From Perkinsus marinus ATCC 50983 (taxonomy: Eukaryota > Perkinsozoa > Perkinsida > Perkinsidae): a DNA stretch of 64,000 nt. The stretch is taken from the NCBI RefSeq assembly GCF_000006405.1, contig NW_003211408.1:10847-74846 (forward strand), given 5' to 3'. The translations under genes were made by a program, and so were the position numbers. Below the pieces are notes generated by a model, which saw nothing but the letters and a program-made list of their open reading frames with translations, made no database searches and was not told the origin of the DNA. Positions 34,485 to 45,413 of this stretch are shown here, one piece after another. Numbering within the stretch: position 1 is the first letter of the stretch; each line of letters begins with the position of its first letter.

Positions 34485-36848
34485 ATGGCTACCAGCTCCC
34501 AGCAGCTTGTATCGGCCAACAGGAAGAAGGACTTTAAGAAGGTGGGCTAGTGATCGGCTGCTGGCTTGGCATTGTTTATATCTATTGCCAGAAAACTGAC
34601 CCTGGGGAGGCAAAGAAGCGACGGGAGGAGGAGATCAAGGACCAACGGAAGGAGGAGAAGGAAGCGAAGATATCGGCTATACGGCAGAGTGCGGCAGGTA
34701 GTAGAAGTCGGTCAACTTGGGTGGGTTGGATGGCTATTGATAGACGCTGATAATGCCCCCTCTGGTAAGAAAGGATTCTTCTCGGATAAGAAGTTCACTG
34801 ACCTTCAAATCTGTGATCCCCTCAAAGAGGCCCTCACGGCTTGTAGCTTCACTACGATGACGGATATTCAGGCTAAGGCGATTCCTCTTATGCTCAAGGG
34901 GAAGGATGTACTAGAAGCGATGGGACGGGTGGAGACGGTTCACGAGCCTCCATTTCACAGGTACTGGGTGCAGCTAAGACCGGATCTGGCAAGACACTGG
35001 CCTTCTTGGTACCGGCCTTAGAACTCCTCGTTGCCACCCGTTTTCAACCTAAAAATGGTAAGCAGGCGGTACCCTTGGAGGGTTACTCGTGGTGCTGGGA
35101 TGCAGGTACTGGCGTTATGATCATCTCACCCACTCGTGAGCTGGCCATGCAAATCTTTGACGTTTGCAAGAGGGTAGTAAATACTCCCCAGCGTGACCAC
35201 CTAGAAGCTATGCTTCAGCTCGTTGACTCAACCAAGCTGTCTCAAACTTACGGTATCGTTATGGGAGGGGTGAATAGGAAGAATGAAGCGGATAAGCTAT
35301 CAAGAGGAATCAATATTCTTGGTAAGGCAACTGACCCGTGGCCTCAGCGGGTGGACTCTCCTCTAGTTGCCACGCCGGGCCGACTACTGGATCATCTCCA
35401 GAATACCAGGGGGTTCGTCTATGCTAATCTCATGAGCTTGGTTATTGATGAGGCCGATCGGATACTTCAAATTGGTAGTGTTGGGGGGATCTTGGCTCGT
35501 GTTTCATTGGAAGTGTTGTAGGTTTTGAGGAGGATATGAACCAAATATTGAAGATACTCCCTAAAAAGCGACAGACTTCTCTGTTTTCGGCGACTCAAAC
35601 GCAGAAGGTAGGTTGTCCGCTGACCTCTTCTGGCATCGATGAGTTGCTTCAGGTCAATGATCTGGCCCGGTTGTCCCTGAAAAAGCCCATATTCGTGCAG
35701 AGCAAGGGAGCTGATGATGTAGTGGAAGGAGCACTGCTGGTGGGGTGGACATGTTGTGACAGGATGCGGCTATTTCGACAGCCTCTGGGTTGGTCCAGGG
35801 ATATGTTGTGGTTGGTGGGGACGATCGTCTGCGACTTCTCTTCACATTCCTAAAGAAGAACCAAAAAAAGAAGGTTACAAAATCGTTGTTTGAATTACGT
35901 TCTACATGCCCATCAGGTTATGGTTTTCTTCTCCTCGTGCAATTCGGTGAAGTTCCATGACGAGCTCCTCAACTACATCGACATACCTGTTATATCCATC
36001 CACGGTCAGAAGAAGCAGTCGGCTCGCATGACCAACTTCTATCGATTCTGCCAAATGGAGTCGGGTATACTACTGTGTAGGTGGTGGCTGGGGACGACTA
36101 TCGACTGTGATTTGACCGTGGAGTGGTATGGATACGTGTAGGTACGGATGTAGCTGCAAGAGGTTTGGATATTCCTAAAGTTGATTGGATTGTTCAGTAC
36201 GATCCTCCAGATGATCCGAAAGTACTCGACTCACTTGACGTAGATGGATATATCTACCTCTCAGGAATACATTCATCGTGTTGGGCGTACTGCTCGTGGC
36301 GCCGAGGGTACTGGTAAGGCCCTCCTCTTCCTCATGCCAGAGGAGCTAGGTTTCCTGAGGTAGGCAGGGAGCTGAATAGAGGTATCGCAACTGTGGGCTA
36401 GGTACCTTCGTAAATCGGGCGTGACGACCCTCAACGAGTACGTGTTCCCACCAGCTAAAGTGGCTAATATACAGCATCAGTTGGAGAAGCTAGTCGAGTC
36501 GAATTATCACCTTCATCGGGCTAGTCGGGATGCTTATCGATCGTATCTGCACGCTTATGCTGCCCATGCCTCTAAGGATTGCTTTGATGTCCACTCACTG
36601 GACCTGCAGAAGCTAGCCAAGTGCTTTGGATTTGCAGTGCCACCGAAGGTTGATCTCAATTTGAAGGATACGAAGAAGAGCGACAGGCAAGTTGGGATGA
36701 GGGATATCCACGTGGAGTATGCTGCGTTTTCAGGGGCGGGCGGAAAATGGTAAAGTCAGGAAGGTTCAATAAGGGTCAGGGTGACTTTAGCGCTAGCAAC
36801 CCTTATGGGAAGAAGACCAATGGAGACAAACGTCAGTTCAGCATGTAG
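34485..36848 (+). CDS. HAS1: DEAD-box RNA helicase HAS1/DDX18, multi-exon
   Basis: This is a nucleolar helicase needed for 40S and 60S ribosome biogenesis. The start at ATG 34485 gives [19 protein letters not shown]; a Lys/Glu-rich N-terminal region follows. Core motifs in order: [20 protein letters not shown] (Q), [17 protein letters not shown] (I, near 34980), [20 protein letters not shown] (Ia), [37 protein letters not shown] (Ib), VIDEADRIL (II, near 35445), SATQTQKV (III), [20 protein letters not shown] (IV), [20 protein letters not shown] (V) and [15 protein letters not shown] (VI). The C-terminal extension ending in [18 protein letters not shown] is specific to HAS1/DDX18 rather than other DEAD-box groups. 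The basic tail ends [16 protein letters not shown] at the TAG 36846-36848. Confidence 0.95.
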
Positions 36849-37646
36849 AAGGGGGATAGTAGAGCACTGATGAGGATACCAGAGTTAGTACCGTTCCTTC
36901 AACAACTCTCAACGTCAATACCATCTGTTAATAGTACGGTTAGTATCGGCTTGCTGGAGGACATTCTCCTCTCGACCATTCTATACCACACTGTTTCCAC
37001 ATTACTGGAAGATCGCCTTCTTGTTGGGGAGGGATATGTGGCAAGATCATGATGAATAGAGAGCCTGACGATAGCTGCCTCGAGCAGTTGTATGCATGCT
37101 GACCTATAAATAACTACACTTGACCTGAGTCTTGACATTATGGGCTTCTTGAGTGTTGTCATCTTGCAGTGTTTTTGAGTCCAACATGACTTCTACATGT
37201 CTGGATTCGTTATCCGTAGGGTGAGGTATGGTCAAGGAAGCAGAAGTAGACAGTTGAATGGCTTGGGAAGTGAACTGATATTATTGTTGATATTAATCAC
37301 GTCTTCAGCTCAATTTCGATGATGTTAACTGTGGGGTTGTTTTGGTTCCCAGCGTGCCATGAAGGAAGCAAGGAGGGGACTGTTTAGTACGTCGATAGTG
37401 AAGAGCGCTATCGCTGAGAATGTCTGAGATCCTCACCAAATTTGGCAGATAACGCGGTGGAGAGTTGAAGTGGAGTTACAACCTGCATAGTGACAAGTCA
37501 TTGTCAACGGGCTTCTTGTAACGAGACCTCGTATGGACTCGTTTCTCTCTCTTATGGGTTTGTGAGTTGCTAGTAGTACAATGCATTGGTCCCGGGCGTG
37601 GCATACAGCATGGTGTACAGGACGTGTTGTTTGCTTGTATTGAGCA
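36849..37646. other. Intergenic stretch with weak ORFs
   Basis: A 60-codon ATG ORF at 36870-37052 (MRIPELVPFLQQLSTSIPSV) and a short segment near 37350 (AMKEARRGLFSTSIVKSAIA, stop near 37427) look faintly coding. I cannot assign either to a gene. Confidence 0.4.
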
Positions 37647-39177
37647 ATGCCAGGGGCTAGTGAAGAGACTACTTTAAAGGAGCTCGTTGAGGGTCATCCC
37701 GATTTGGCTTTCAATGAAGAGAACACGAAGGTCAAATGCATCTCTACAGGTAGTTGGGCTAAAGCTGTGGGGTATTGGGAGTCCTATAGTACTGAAGTTG
37801 AATCATGGTAGGTCATGAGATGCCTTTAACGTACCAGGTAGTTCACGAGTATATTAACAGACCTAAGTACTTGAAGGCTAGGGAGTTGGTGGAGGAAGGG
37901 ATCAGTGTCGATGATGAGGTACTTGTGTGATGTCTGCATACTGTTACTGGTGGTAGCTCATCTCGTTAGATGGAGGAGTATAAGGATTACCTCATCCAGC
38001 ATGACCGGTTCCCTCATTGCTACTTCTGTGTCGTTACACATAAGAAGGTGAATAAGGATCCTGCCTCAGTTCACAAGTAGGGAACATCAACCCTTCAAGG
38101 GTCCACATCATTATAGTGGCAAATAAGCGGGCTCTATGTTAGGCACTTGTCGGGGAAGAAATTCCAGTATAAGCTTAAGGCATACAAAGAGAGACAGCAA
38201 GCGAGAGAGGGTGTTGAAGCCAAGTCGAAGCAGGCGAAAGGGAAGGAGGATATTGCTGAGGGGGATGAGGAGGACCTCTCTATGGAGGAGATGGATGCTA
38301 TGTTTGGTGAGGGAAGTGATGATGAGGAAGCGGTCGAAGAGGAGGAGGAAGGTGTAGTGGTGGATGATGATGAGGAGGAGGAAGAGGAAGAGGACGAGGA
38401 AGGTGAGACACTGATCCGTCGATGGTCTGTGGAGCGCATTTTGTGATGTTCACAAGCCTGAGGGTTCTCGATTCGGATTGTTCCTTAGGTGTTGTCGTGG
38501 ACGATGAGGGAGAGAATGATGATGATGATGATGATGATGATGATGTTGAAGAAAATGACGATGAGGAAGAAGTGGAGGAGGTTGATGCTGATGAGGTTTC
38601 TGATGAGGAGGATGAAGATGCTGTGGAGTCTTATGGGAAGGGGAAGGGAAAAGGGAAGGGAAAAGGGAAGGGAAAAGGAAAGGGGAAGGGGAAAGGAAAG
38701 GGGAAGGGCTTTGGGAAGGGGAAGGGCCTTGGCTCTGACGAAGACGAAGGTGGGCGAGGAAAAGGGAAGGGGAAAGGGAAGGGAAAAGGGAAGGGGAAAG
38801 GGAAGGGGAAAGGCTTCGTAGAGGATAGTATCGACATCACCGACAGTGCTGAGCAAGGGAAGGGGAAGGGGAAGGGAGGTAAAGGCTTTGGATCCCATGG
38901 GAAGCGCAAGGGGAAGGGAAAGGGCAAGAGGTTCAGTGAATCAGAGGGAGGGAAAGGGAAGGGAGGTAAAGGCTTTGGCGGTCACGGTAAAGGAAAGGGG
39001 AAAGGGAAGGGCTTTAGCGAATCTGAAGGAGGGAAGGGTAAGGGAGGAAAGGGAGGCTTCGGTGGCCATGGTAAAGGAAAGGGGAAGGGCAAGGGTAAAG
39101 GCAAGGGTAAAGGATTCAAGCGGTCTGCTGAGAATGAGGGATTTGGCAGTTATGGAAAGAGAGCAAGATTCGAGTGA
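37647..39177 (+). CDS. SURF2: SURF2-like protein with a long Gly-Lys repeat tail, multi-exon
   Basis: Surfeit locus 2 family; the human protein is nucleolar and poorly characterised. The start at ATG 37647 gives MPGASEETTLKELVEGHPDL and then NTKVKCISTG, matching the SURF2 FLxxHPxL...KVRCxLTGHE opening. Further exons give VVHEYINRPKYLKARELVEE, HDRFPHCYFCVVTHKKVNKD and GKKFQYKLKAYKERQQAREG, the conserved core. Residues after that are very acidic (GEGSDDEEAVEEEEE and a run of Asp). An intron 38403-38488 joins in phase (DEE-G-VVVDDEGEND). The final exon is about 170 residues of alternating Gly-Lys with Phe-Gly and Ser-Glu-Gly-Gly interruptions, ending SYGKRARFE at 39175-39177. Animal SURF2 lacks such a tail, so this is probably a lineage-specific nucleic-acid-binding extension. 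Confidence 0.85.
38636..39125 (+). repeat. Polypurine (GGGAAA)n-type coding repeat
   Basis: Some 490 bp of almost pure G/A on the plus strand made of AAGGGG, AAAGGG and GGAAAG words. It encodes the Gly-Lys tail of the SURF2-like protein and gives long spurious ORFs in other frames and on the minus strand. Confidence 0.95.
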
Positions 39178-39240
39178 TAGCCGCTACTACCCCCAGTACT
39201 CTGATACCAACGTTAATATGGTTCCTACGTTACAGTAGAT

Positions 39241-39475
39241 CTAGGAGTGTTTGGTTACTGGGTCAATGTGTGGAGGGAGGAGGATAGTCATAAGGTAGAG
39301 AAGTCTCTCGTTGTTCGTAGGTTTTACGGTATGGATCTTACTTGCCCTAATTGTTATGTATTCATATGTCGGCAGAGAGATGGTGCTGTGATCATGCTGG
39401 AAGGGGAAAAGCAGGCTGGGGAGTTCGGCATGGATGTTGGTGCTCGAGTCAAGGAGACCGAGAAAGGTACGTAGG
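39241..39475 (+). CDS. Unassigned exon with a CPxC motif
   Basis: An open segment reads YWVNVWREEDSHKVEKSLVV, then GMDLTCPNCYVFICRQRDGA, and ends near a GTACGTAG donor at 39467. The CPNC pair suggests half of a zinc ribbon. It lies between SURF2 and VPS36 and could be a first exon of a gene of its own. No ATG opens the frame here. Confidence 0.35.
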
Positions 39476-39589
39476 GTATCGCTTCATATGGATGCCTGTG
39501 TATCCCCTAGAACCCTGTAGTTTATCAGTGAGATTATTATCATCGCTAGTGGAGGGACCTTACTCCTCAGCTTGAGCGTTTTTCAATCT

Positions 39590-41254
39590 TACCGAGTCTT
39601 TCGATGCCCAATATTCTGTGCCACATTCCTGTTGAAGTCATTCCGGTCTGAACCAGAATTTCAAACCCCGGCATTTCATGGGCTATGCTGTGGAGTGTAT
39701 AGGGTTGGGGCGTAGGTACCTATTATGATGCGGCTAGGCTCACGATAACGACCCATCGCATTTATTGGCGACATGCTGGGCAATACAAATGTAAGTCTGT
39801 AGAAGTGCCAGAGTGTCTGCTGTTGTTGCAGCCCACACCTCGTGGTGGAGGGTTCTGTGCGCTTAGGTATTCGGCTTGACCAGGTAGACACGATAAAGAT
39901 TAAAGGAGGGTATTTTCGAGATGCGAAACTGTGAGGCTGCGGAATTGAAGGCGGTGTTCGAACTAGCTTTAAGCAGTTACCTTACGTTTTGGGGTCATCC
40001 CGGAGATGGTTTAAGTATCAGAGGGACATGTTCTGCTGATGCTGAGCGATTAGAAGCCATGGTCAGTCGGCTGGTGAGCAACGGGGAATAAACGCTCGAT
40101 TTCAACGAGGGTTGAGCTATACTACTTCCGGTTGGCTGTTAACCAATGTATATCCAATGTTATCTCTCAGGTCACTACCCAAAGCTGGAGCGCTTCGCCA
40201 TCGTATGAGCCTGTCGGTGGGCAGATTGGGGGTATTGGGCGTCTACTGCAGCGGAGAGAGAAACAAATAGAGGAAGACAATAGGAGTGTGAATGAAGGTA
40301 ACACTTGTTATCTCCCCGCTTACTCTTCGTTCGCTTGAAAACATGGAGATTTCCACGACTGTGCGCCACTGTGGCATAGCAATCCTCTCTTAGGTCTCGC
40401 TGATCTTCGGTCGTTGCAAGCAAGCGCTTCTGATCTCGTTCAACTGGCCAGGCGACTTCAACGAGATGAGAAAGATGACTCAACTCAGGTGAGTTGATTC
40501 GGTATAGTTGAGCTCTCAATGGAACGTTGAATAAGACTTGACTAGATTTTTACCCTCTGTATAGGTCCGATCTCTTCTTGAGGAATACGGTCTAGTAAGT
40601 GATGATGATGATGGTACGCTGGCCGCTCCGGCAGCGACTTATCAGCAAGTTATCCAGCTCTGTTGCACAGCGCTGAGCAATGCGAGCAAGTCCTGTGGAA
40701 TTATGCTCCTTCAGGATGTGTAAGCTCGGCCTGCGAGGAATGGCATGGGAGTCTATGGTGTGTAGGTACTGCCTAGTCAACAGAGCCTTGGGCTTCGATC
40801 TTATCTCTCCTCGGACTCTTCTTGAGTGTCTGAAGACTGAGGCAGGTCGAGCTGATCGGAGGCTAACTATACGGCGGTTTCGAGATGGAGCTTTCCTCGC
40901 AGTGAGTCGAAGATCGTTACGACCGTAGGTTGTGGAGGCCGAGGCTTCCTTCCTCAGGTGGCTTTGCCGAACTTCTCGACGGAGGAAGCATGTAGACGCT
41001 TGAGAGATGAAGTACTGCCGACTTGGCGCGACAGCGTTGGGTCGTTGGAATTAGCAGATGCTTGGAAAAGTAAGACTTTTGATGGTTTCGGGAGTTCTGG
41101 GGTTGAGACGAGTATCTTCGCATTCTCAGTATCCCCATCGCTTGCGACTATATTGCTCACGGAAGCCACCAATCTCGGTGTAGTGGCCGCAGATGTCTCT
41201 ATTGAGGGCGACCGTTGGCAGCGGAATATGTTCACGGAGTACCATGAACATTGA
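39590..41254 (+). CDS. VPS36: VPS36 / EAP45, ESCRT-II subunit, multi-exon
   Basis: ESCRT-II acts in sorting ubiquitinated cargo at endosomes. The N-terminal GLUE domain is seen as LTITTHRIYWRHAGQY (about 39733-39790; compare LLSTHRLIWRD) and VRLGIRLDQVDTIKIKGGYF (about 39857-39930). Next come FELALSSYLTFWGHPGDGLS and the linker helix GGIGRLLQRREKQIEEDNRS, which matches GIGGIERKLEEKRKETD. Then LADLRSLQASASDLVQLARR and LQRDEKDD, LLEEYGLVSDDDDGT, and the winged-helix part YCLVNRALGFDLISPRTLLE and LPNFSTEEACRR. The end SPSLATILLTEATNLGVVAA then DVSIEGDRWQRNMFTEYHEH parallels the [24 protein letters not shown] tail of animals. The stop TGA is at 41252-41254. The first exon and start are not resolved. 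Confidence 0.88.
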
Positions 41255-41408
41255 CACATCTTCACACAGTAGTTGCCTTTTTCTCAGTCTAGTGCTCACC
41301 TCTATACATTATGTCTTTACGCGTTATAGAGTATCGTGTTGTCACAGAGTGCGGCCAAGTCGATATGGACTAGGAAGTGTTGGCCTGCGTCATTGAGGTG
41401 TTCACATT

Positions 41409-42340
41409 ACAGGGGCGGCTATGCCACATAAAGGCAGCGATACTATACAGGGGCGGCTATGCCACATAGAGGCAGCTATACTATAGAGGGGCGGCTATGC
41501 CACATAAAGGCAGCGATACTATACAGAGGCGGCTATGCCACATAGAGGCAGCGATACTATACAGGGGCGGCTATGCCACATAGAGGCAGCGATACTATAC
41601 AGGGGCGGCTATGCCACATAAAGGCAGCGATACTATACAGGGGCGGCTATGCCACATAGAGGCAGCGATACTATACAGGGGCGGCTATGCCACATAGAGG
41701 CAGCTATACTATAGAGGGGCGGCTATGCCACATAGAAGCAGCTATACTATAGAGGGGCGGCTATGCCACATAGAGGCAGCGATACTACACAGGGGCGGCT
41801 ATGCCACATAGAGGCAGCTATACTATAGAGGGGCGGCTATGCCACATAGAGGCAGCTATACTATAGAGGGGCGGCTATGCCACATAGAAGCAGCTATACT
41901 ATAGAGGGGCGGCTATGCCACATAGAGGCAGCGATACTACACAGGGGCGGCTATGCCACATAGAGGCAGCTATACTATAGAGGGGCGGCTATGCCACATA
42001 GAGGCAGCTATACTATAGAGGGGCGGCTATGCCACATAGAGGCAGCTATACTATAGAGGGGCGGCTATGCCACATAGAGGCAGCTATACTATAGAGGGGC
42101 GGCTAAGCCACATAGAGGCAGCTATACTATAGAGGGGCGGCTATGCCACATAGAGGCAGCTATACTATACAGGGGCGGCTATGCCACATAGAGGCAGCTA
42201 TACTATAGAGGGGCGGCTATGCCACATAGAGGCAGCTATACTATAGAGGGGCGGCTATGCCACATAGAGGCAGCTATACTATACAGGGGCGGCTATGCCA
42301 CATAGAGACAGCTATACTATAGAGGGGAGGCTATGCCCGG
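41409..42340 (+). repeat. 38-bp tandem satellite, about 24 copies
   Basis: The unit is GGGGCGGCTATGCCACATAG followed by AGGCAGCNATACTATANA. Two alternating positions define variants (GCGATACTATACAG and GCTATACTATAGAG), arranged in blocks, which implies duplication of multi-unit segments. Copies are highly similar. At the right edge the units decay into GGCCGCTATNCC words up to about 42400. There are no unique spacers, so it is not a CRISPR array. Confidence 0.97.
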
Positions 42341-42403
42341 CCAGGGCCGCTATGCCAGGTAAAGGCCGCTATCCCTTGTAGGAGCCGGTATGCCCCCCTC
42401 CAG

Positions 42404-42682
42404 GCTACATACCGCCATCTCACTCCATCGCTTATTGGAGGTGATACCGACGGAGGATTACCGTACCTTGGCACGTCCCTTAGTAAGCTGCTACAGCCTC
42501 CTCGCAAGGAGAGCATAACATACCTCCAGGGCCTATCTCACAACTTCATCAATCATCGTGTAAAGGTGGGATTCGTGAGCCTTGAGAATCGCTGGCCGCG
42601 TCGATGCGAAGCAGTTGTTCACTCTAGACTGGCACATGCGGATCAGACGACTCTGTCAAGCTCGATCAAGTTGTGTCTTTGG
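42404..42682 (+). CDS. Possible exon of an unidentified gene
   Basis: It follows a CCCTCCAG acceptor-like site and stays open for 93 codons: ATYRHLTPSLIGGDTDGGLP, then KESITYLQGLSHNFINHRVK and onward to SSSIKLCLW before TAG 42683. The composition looks coding, but I recognise no domain and cannot find the neighbouring exons. Confidence 0.3.
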
Positions 42683-43231
42683 TAGTCGCAGGTATGTGCC
42701 ACCATTTTTGCGGAGTGTGGAAGAGTGCGATTGGTTTGGCAGCAAGCATCCATGAGTGTGGATATGCTTGATGTCCATGGGTAGTCTATTTTCGAGTCAG
42801 GTGAGGATGAATTCTTGAAGACTTACGACAAGGCCTGACAGTCAACAGTAGCTCATTCGAACGCGGTCTAGAATTGTTGCACCTACTGGCTCGCAGGTAC
42901 ATACCAAATTCAATGAGGTGTTCACCGTACGGCTTACAAACATAAACGACCAGGATTCTATTGCCGCCGGGAATGGTTAATTCACTCTGCCATGAGTATG
43001 TCTTACGGTAAGACTCTTACCTATCTCTGATATAATCCTAGGCCTAGTGATCAGCGCAGGACAGGCCCTCCAGGATTCCAACTGTTGGTTAGCAACTATC
43101 AACGCAACTTTTCGTAGGTTTTTTTGATTCACTGAACTCACGAGGGTCATGCTAACAACTGCTCAATCACTGTGACCATGTCTTCTGCGACGATGGTTTC
43201 AAAAGTGAAGGCTTCGTACAACAGTAGATTT
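42683..43231. other. Intergenic stretch, nothing firm
   Basis: No convincing ORF, RNA gene or repeat was seen between the possible exon and the zinc-finger gene. Confidence 0.4.
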
Positions 43232-44278
43232 TTATGCGACCACAACAGTGGTCATTTTATAAGACTTTATAAGCACGCCCAGAATAAAAATGATGATGAT
43301 GGCGATCGGCCATCTATGAACTTTCCACACCATGGTCAGGCTTAACCACTCCACATCCATGCTTGTTACAGTGGGTCCTCTTAGCCAATTCACATTTCCA
43401 CAACTTGGACATATCCAACTGCCTGGTGGATCCGCTCTTAGAGGCGGTCTACTGGGAGGAGGAGGAGGAGGGGGGACATCAGGAGCAATCATGCTCCGCA
43501 CCAGATGGGATACTTCTTCATGATACACGTTTCTGCCAGGGGCTCCGTATCCACGACCATGAGAAAGACTCCCATGCGAGTCGCCACGTATGGTGTCTGC
43601 AGCTGGAGTCGCGACTCCACTAGCCACAGTGGATCCTGGTAGAGGGGAGTCTGATGGCACATTGACAGTGGGGGTAGAACCACTGGAGGTCGAATTCATC
43701 TTGATCATATCAGCAACGAAACCACGCTTCTCAAGTTCAGCTTTATATTTTCTTGTATATTCAATGTCGGACGCTTCTCTTCCTTTCTGACAGGTACGAC
43801 CGTTGCAAATTGTTCTGGCCGGCCAGTTGACATTGTTGCACTTGACACATATCCACGACCCGAAAGGGGCCGATAGGAGCTCTTGAATGAAGGTGTTTTT
43901 CTTGTCAGCAGTGGTGGGCAGAGTACCAGTACGATGGGCTTCCAGTAGGATTTCCTCGTCCCTTGTGGTCTTACGCTCTGCCAGGCAATTATCGCACTCA
44001 CGTGCCAAGGGCTTCACAGAGCGAACACCTGAAGGAAAGCATTCTGTGATGTAAACATAACCTGTATTCTCACCGCAAGCATGACAATTCCAGTTCTCTA
44101 GAGGCTTGGGAGCATTGCATTTCCTCATATTGCAGAATAGCTTGTGGGAGTAGTTGATATTGCCGCAACGAACACATTTCCAGCCGCCGTTCTCGAGGGA
44201 CGGTAGAGGACGAGCTGCCGGTCCAGTAGGTGCGTTCGGAGGTGGTGGACCCGGTGGTGGGGGAGGAGGGGGAGGGAG
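43232..44278 (-). CDS. RanBP2-type zinc-finger protein with proline-rich segments, last exons
   Basis: A TTCTTTCAG acceptor at about 44279 opens this exon, so the first exon is upstream. It starts with a Pro-rich run (LPPPPPPPPGPPPPN), then a RanBP2-like finger GGWKCVRCGNINYSHKLFCN with RKC, a linker Cys pair region (NWNCHACGENTG, ARECDNCLAERK), a second finger GSWICVKCNNVNWPARTICN with RTC, a Ser/Thr/Pro linker, a second Pro run, and the start of a third finger GSWICPSCGNVNW. Such fingers bind single-stranded RNA or ubiquitin. In the annotated frame the third finger breaks after NVNW and the protein ends in a hydrophobic tail (RWPIAIIIIFILGVLIKSYK). One base away, the minus strand reads AKRTHCNKHGCGVVKPDHGV and stops at 43314-43316, which would complete the finger. 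Confidence 0.75.
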   Translation of the reverse strand, partial: LPPPPPPPPGPPPPNAPTGPAARPLPSLENGGWKCVRCGNINYSHKLFCNMRKCNAPKPLENWNCHACGENTGYVYITECFPSGVRSVKPLARECDNCLAERKTTRDEEILLEAHRTGTLPTTADKKNTFIQELLSAPFGSWICVKCNNVNWPARTICNGRTCQKGREASDIEYTRKYKAELEKRGFVADMIKMNSTSSGSTPTVNVPSDSPLPGSTVASGVATPAADTIRGDSHGSLSHGRGYGAPGRNVYHEEVSHLVRSMIAPDVPPPPPPPSRPPLRADPPGSWICPSCGNVNWLRGPTVTSMDVEWLSLTMVWKVHRWPIAIIIIFILGVLIKSYKMTTVVVA

Positions 44279-44569
44279 CTGAAAGAACAACAGTGGTCAC
44301 TAGACGCATATACAGGCCCTCGATATCCCGTAGTGGGCTTGACCGTTGCGACCAACGACCCCACGAATAAGGCTATGGCCTCGTAAAGGGCCTTGGAGTA
44401 CTTACTGGAGATTTCTTAGAGTACGACAGTATAGCTGGATCTGTGATAGTCATGTTGATGATCGCTTTGTACAATGGATGTACCAACGACAGGAACTTGT
44501 CGGTTGAGACTAGTGGAGCAAATGTGCCGCGCAAAATAATCGATCATTTCCAAGGAATTTCAAGATTTG

Positions 44570-45106
44570 CAAGTTCTCAAGATTTTGAGTCTGCGTACGC
44601 CCAAGATTTCGAGCCCTGATTGCGTTAAACCATTGATCTCGGATATCGAAGATCGATACCTGCTAGGCGGAAGATTCATAAGAGAGAATGCTGCGGTGGT
44701 AGACGAAGGCAGGACGAGACCGTACAGAGGCGAAAGACGGCCGAGAAATAGAAGCACTCGGCCCATAGGCGTAGGATGGACATGGACTGGTAGTAGTAGG
44801 AGGGACTAGTGTGAGGGTCGTGGTAGTAGTAGTAGTTGTGGTGTTAGCCGTATCTCGGTCGGCGGGTACATCTAACCTTGCTGCGCCACAAGAGGCAATA
44901 GTCGTGCTACTCATCCTGATACGCAGTACAAGGCAACAAAGTACGCTAAAAGACTTCTCTCTATTGAAGAGAACTCTCTATTTATCGCGCTATTGGGTTC
45001 TCCTTGGGCCTGTGGGCAAACTGAACGGGCCTTGGGCAACATAGCTGGGGCTTTCACCAGATTGTTAGACATGGGAGTAGCCTATCAAGGCCGACGTTGT
45101 TCTTGA
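44570..45106 (+). CDS. Unidentified gene, two visible exons
   Basis: The first visible exon (to 44808) reads LSLRTPKISSPDCVKPLISD, then IEDRYLLGGRFIRENAAVVD and an Arg-rich stretch. A GTGTGAGG...AATAG intron (44809-44901) joins in phase to YRATHPDTQYKATKYAKRLL, SIEENSLFIALLGSPWACGQ and TERALGNIAGAFTRLLDMGV, ending at TGA 45104-45106 or at a donor just before it. The clean phase supports a real gene. No family recognised. The 5' exon with the ATG is missing. Confidence 0.5.
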
Positions 45107-45413
45107 CTTGAGTCCCTCTTTCGTAACGGCATTTGGTCTCTATCCAATTTATGACGAGAAAAGCCTCGTGAGATACCCCTATGTAGCAACGACATCTTGT
45201 TGGGCATTGTTATTTCCCTCGTTGTTTCGCTTCTCAATCTGTTTACTGCCACTGAACTGCATGTTGGGTTTACCCTGTTTCAATTAACACCAGCGTGGCG
45301 GTGGGAAGACATCGTCATTGCAAGTGTATTTCTGGCTGATGCGGCAACAGTCATTAGATAAGGACAAGGCAGATGCCCCGGCCCAGAAGCCCCCTCATCG
45401 GTCGAACCAAGAT

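Noticed and set aside
38485-38927. Minus-strand ORFs of alternating Pro-Phe/Pro-Leu and a second plus frame rich in Arg/Glu
   Set aside because: They are shadows of the polypurine Gly-Lys coding repeat of the SURF2-like gene.
41409-42340. CRISPR-like regular repeats
   Set aside because: The 38-bp units are directly abutting with no unique spacers, and the window is eukaryotic. It is a satellite.
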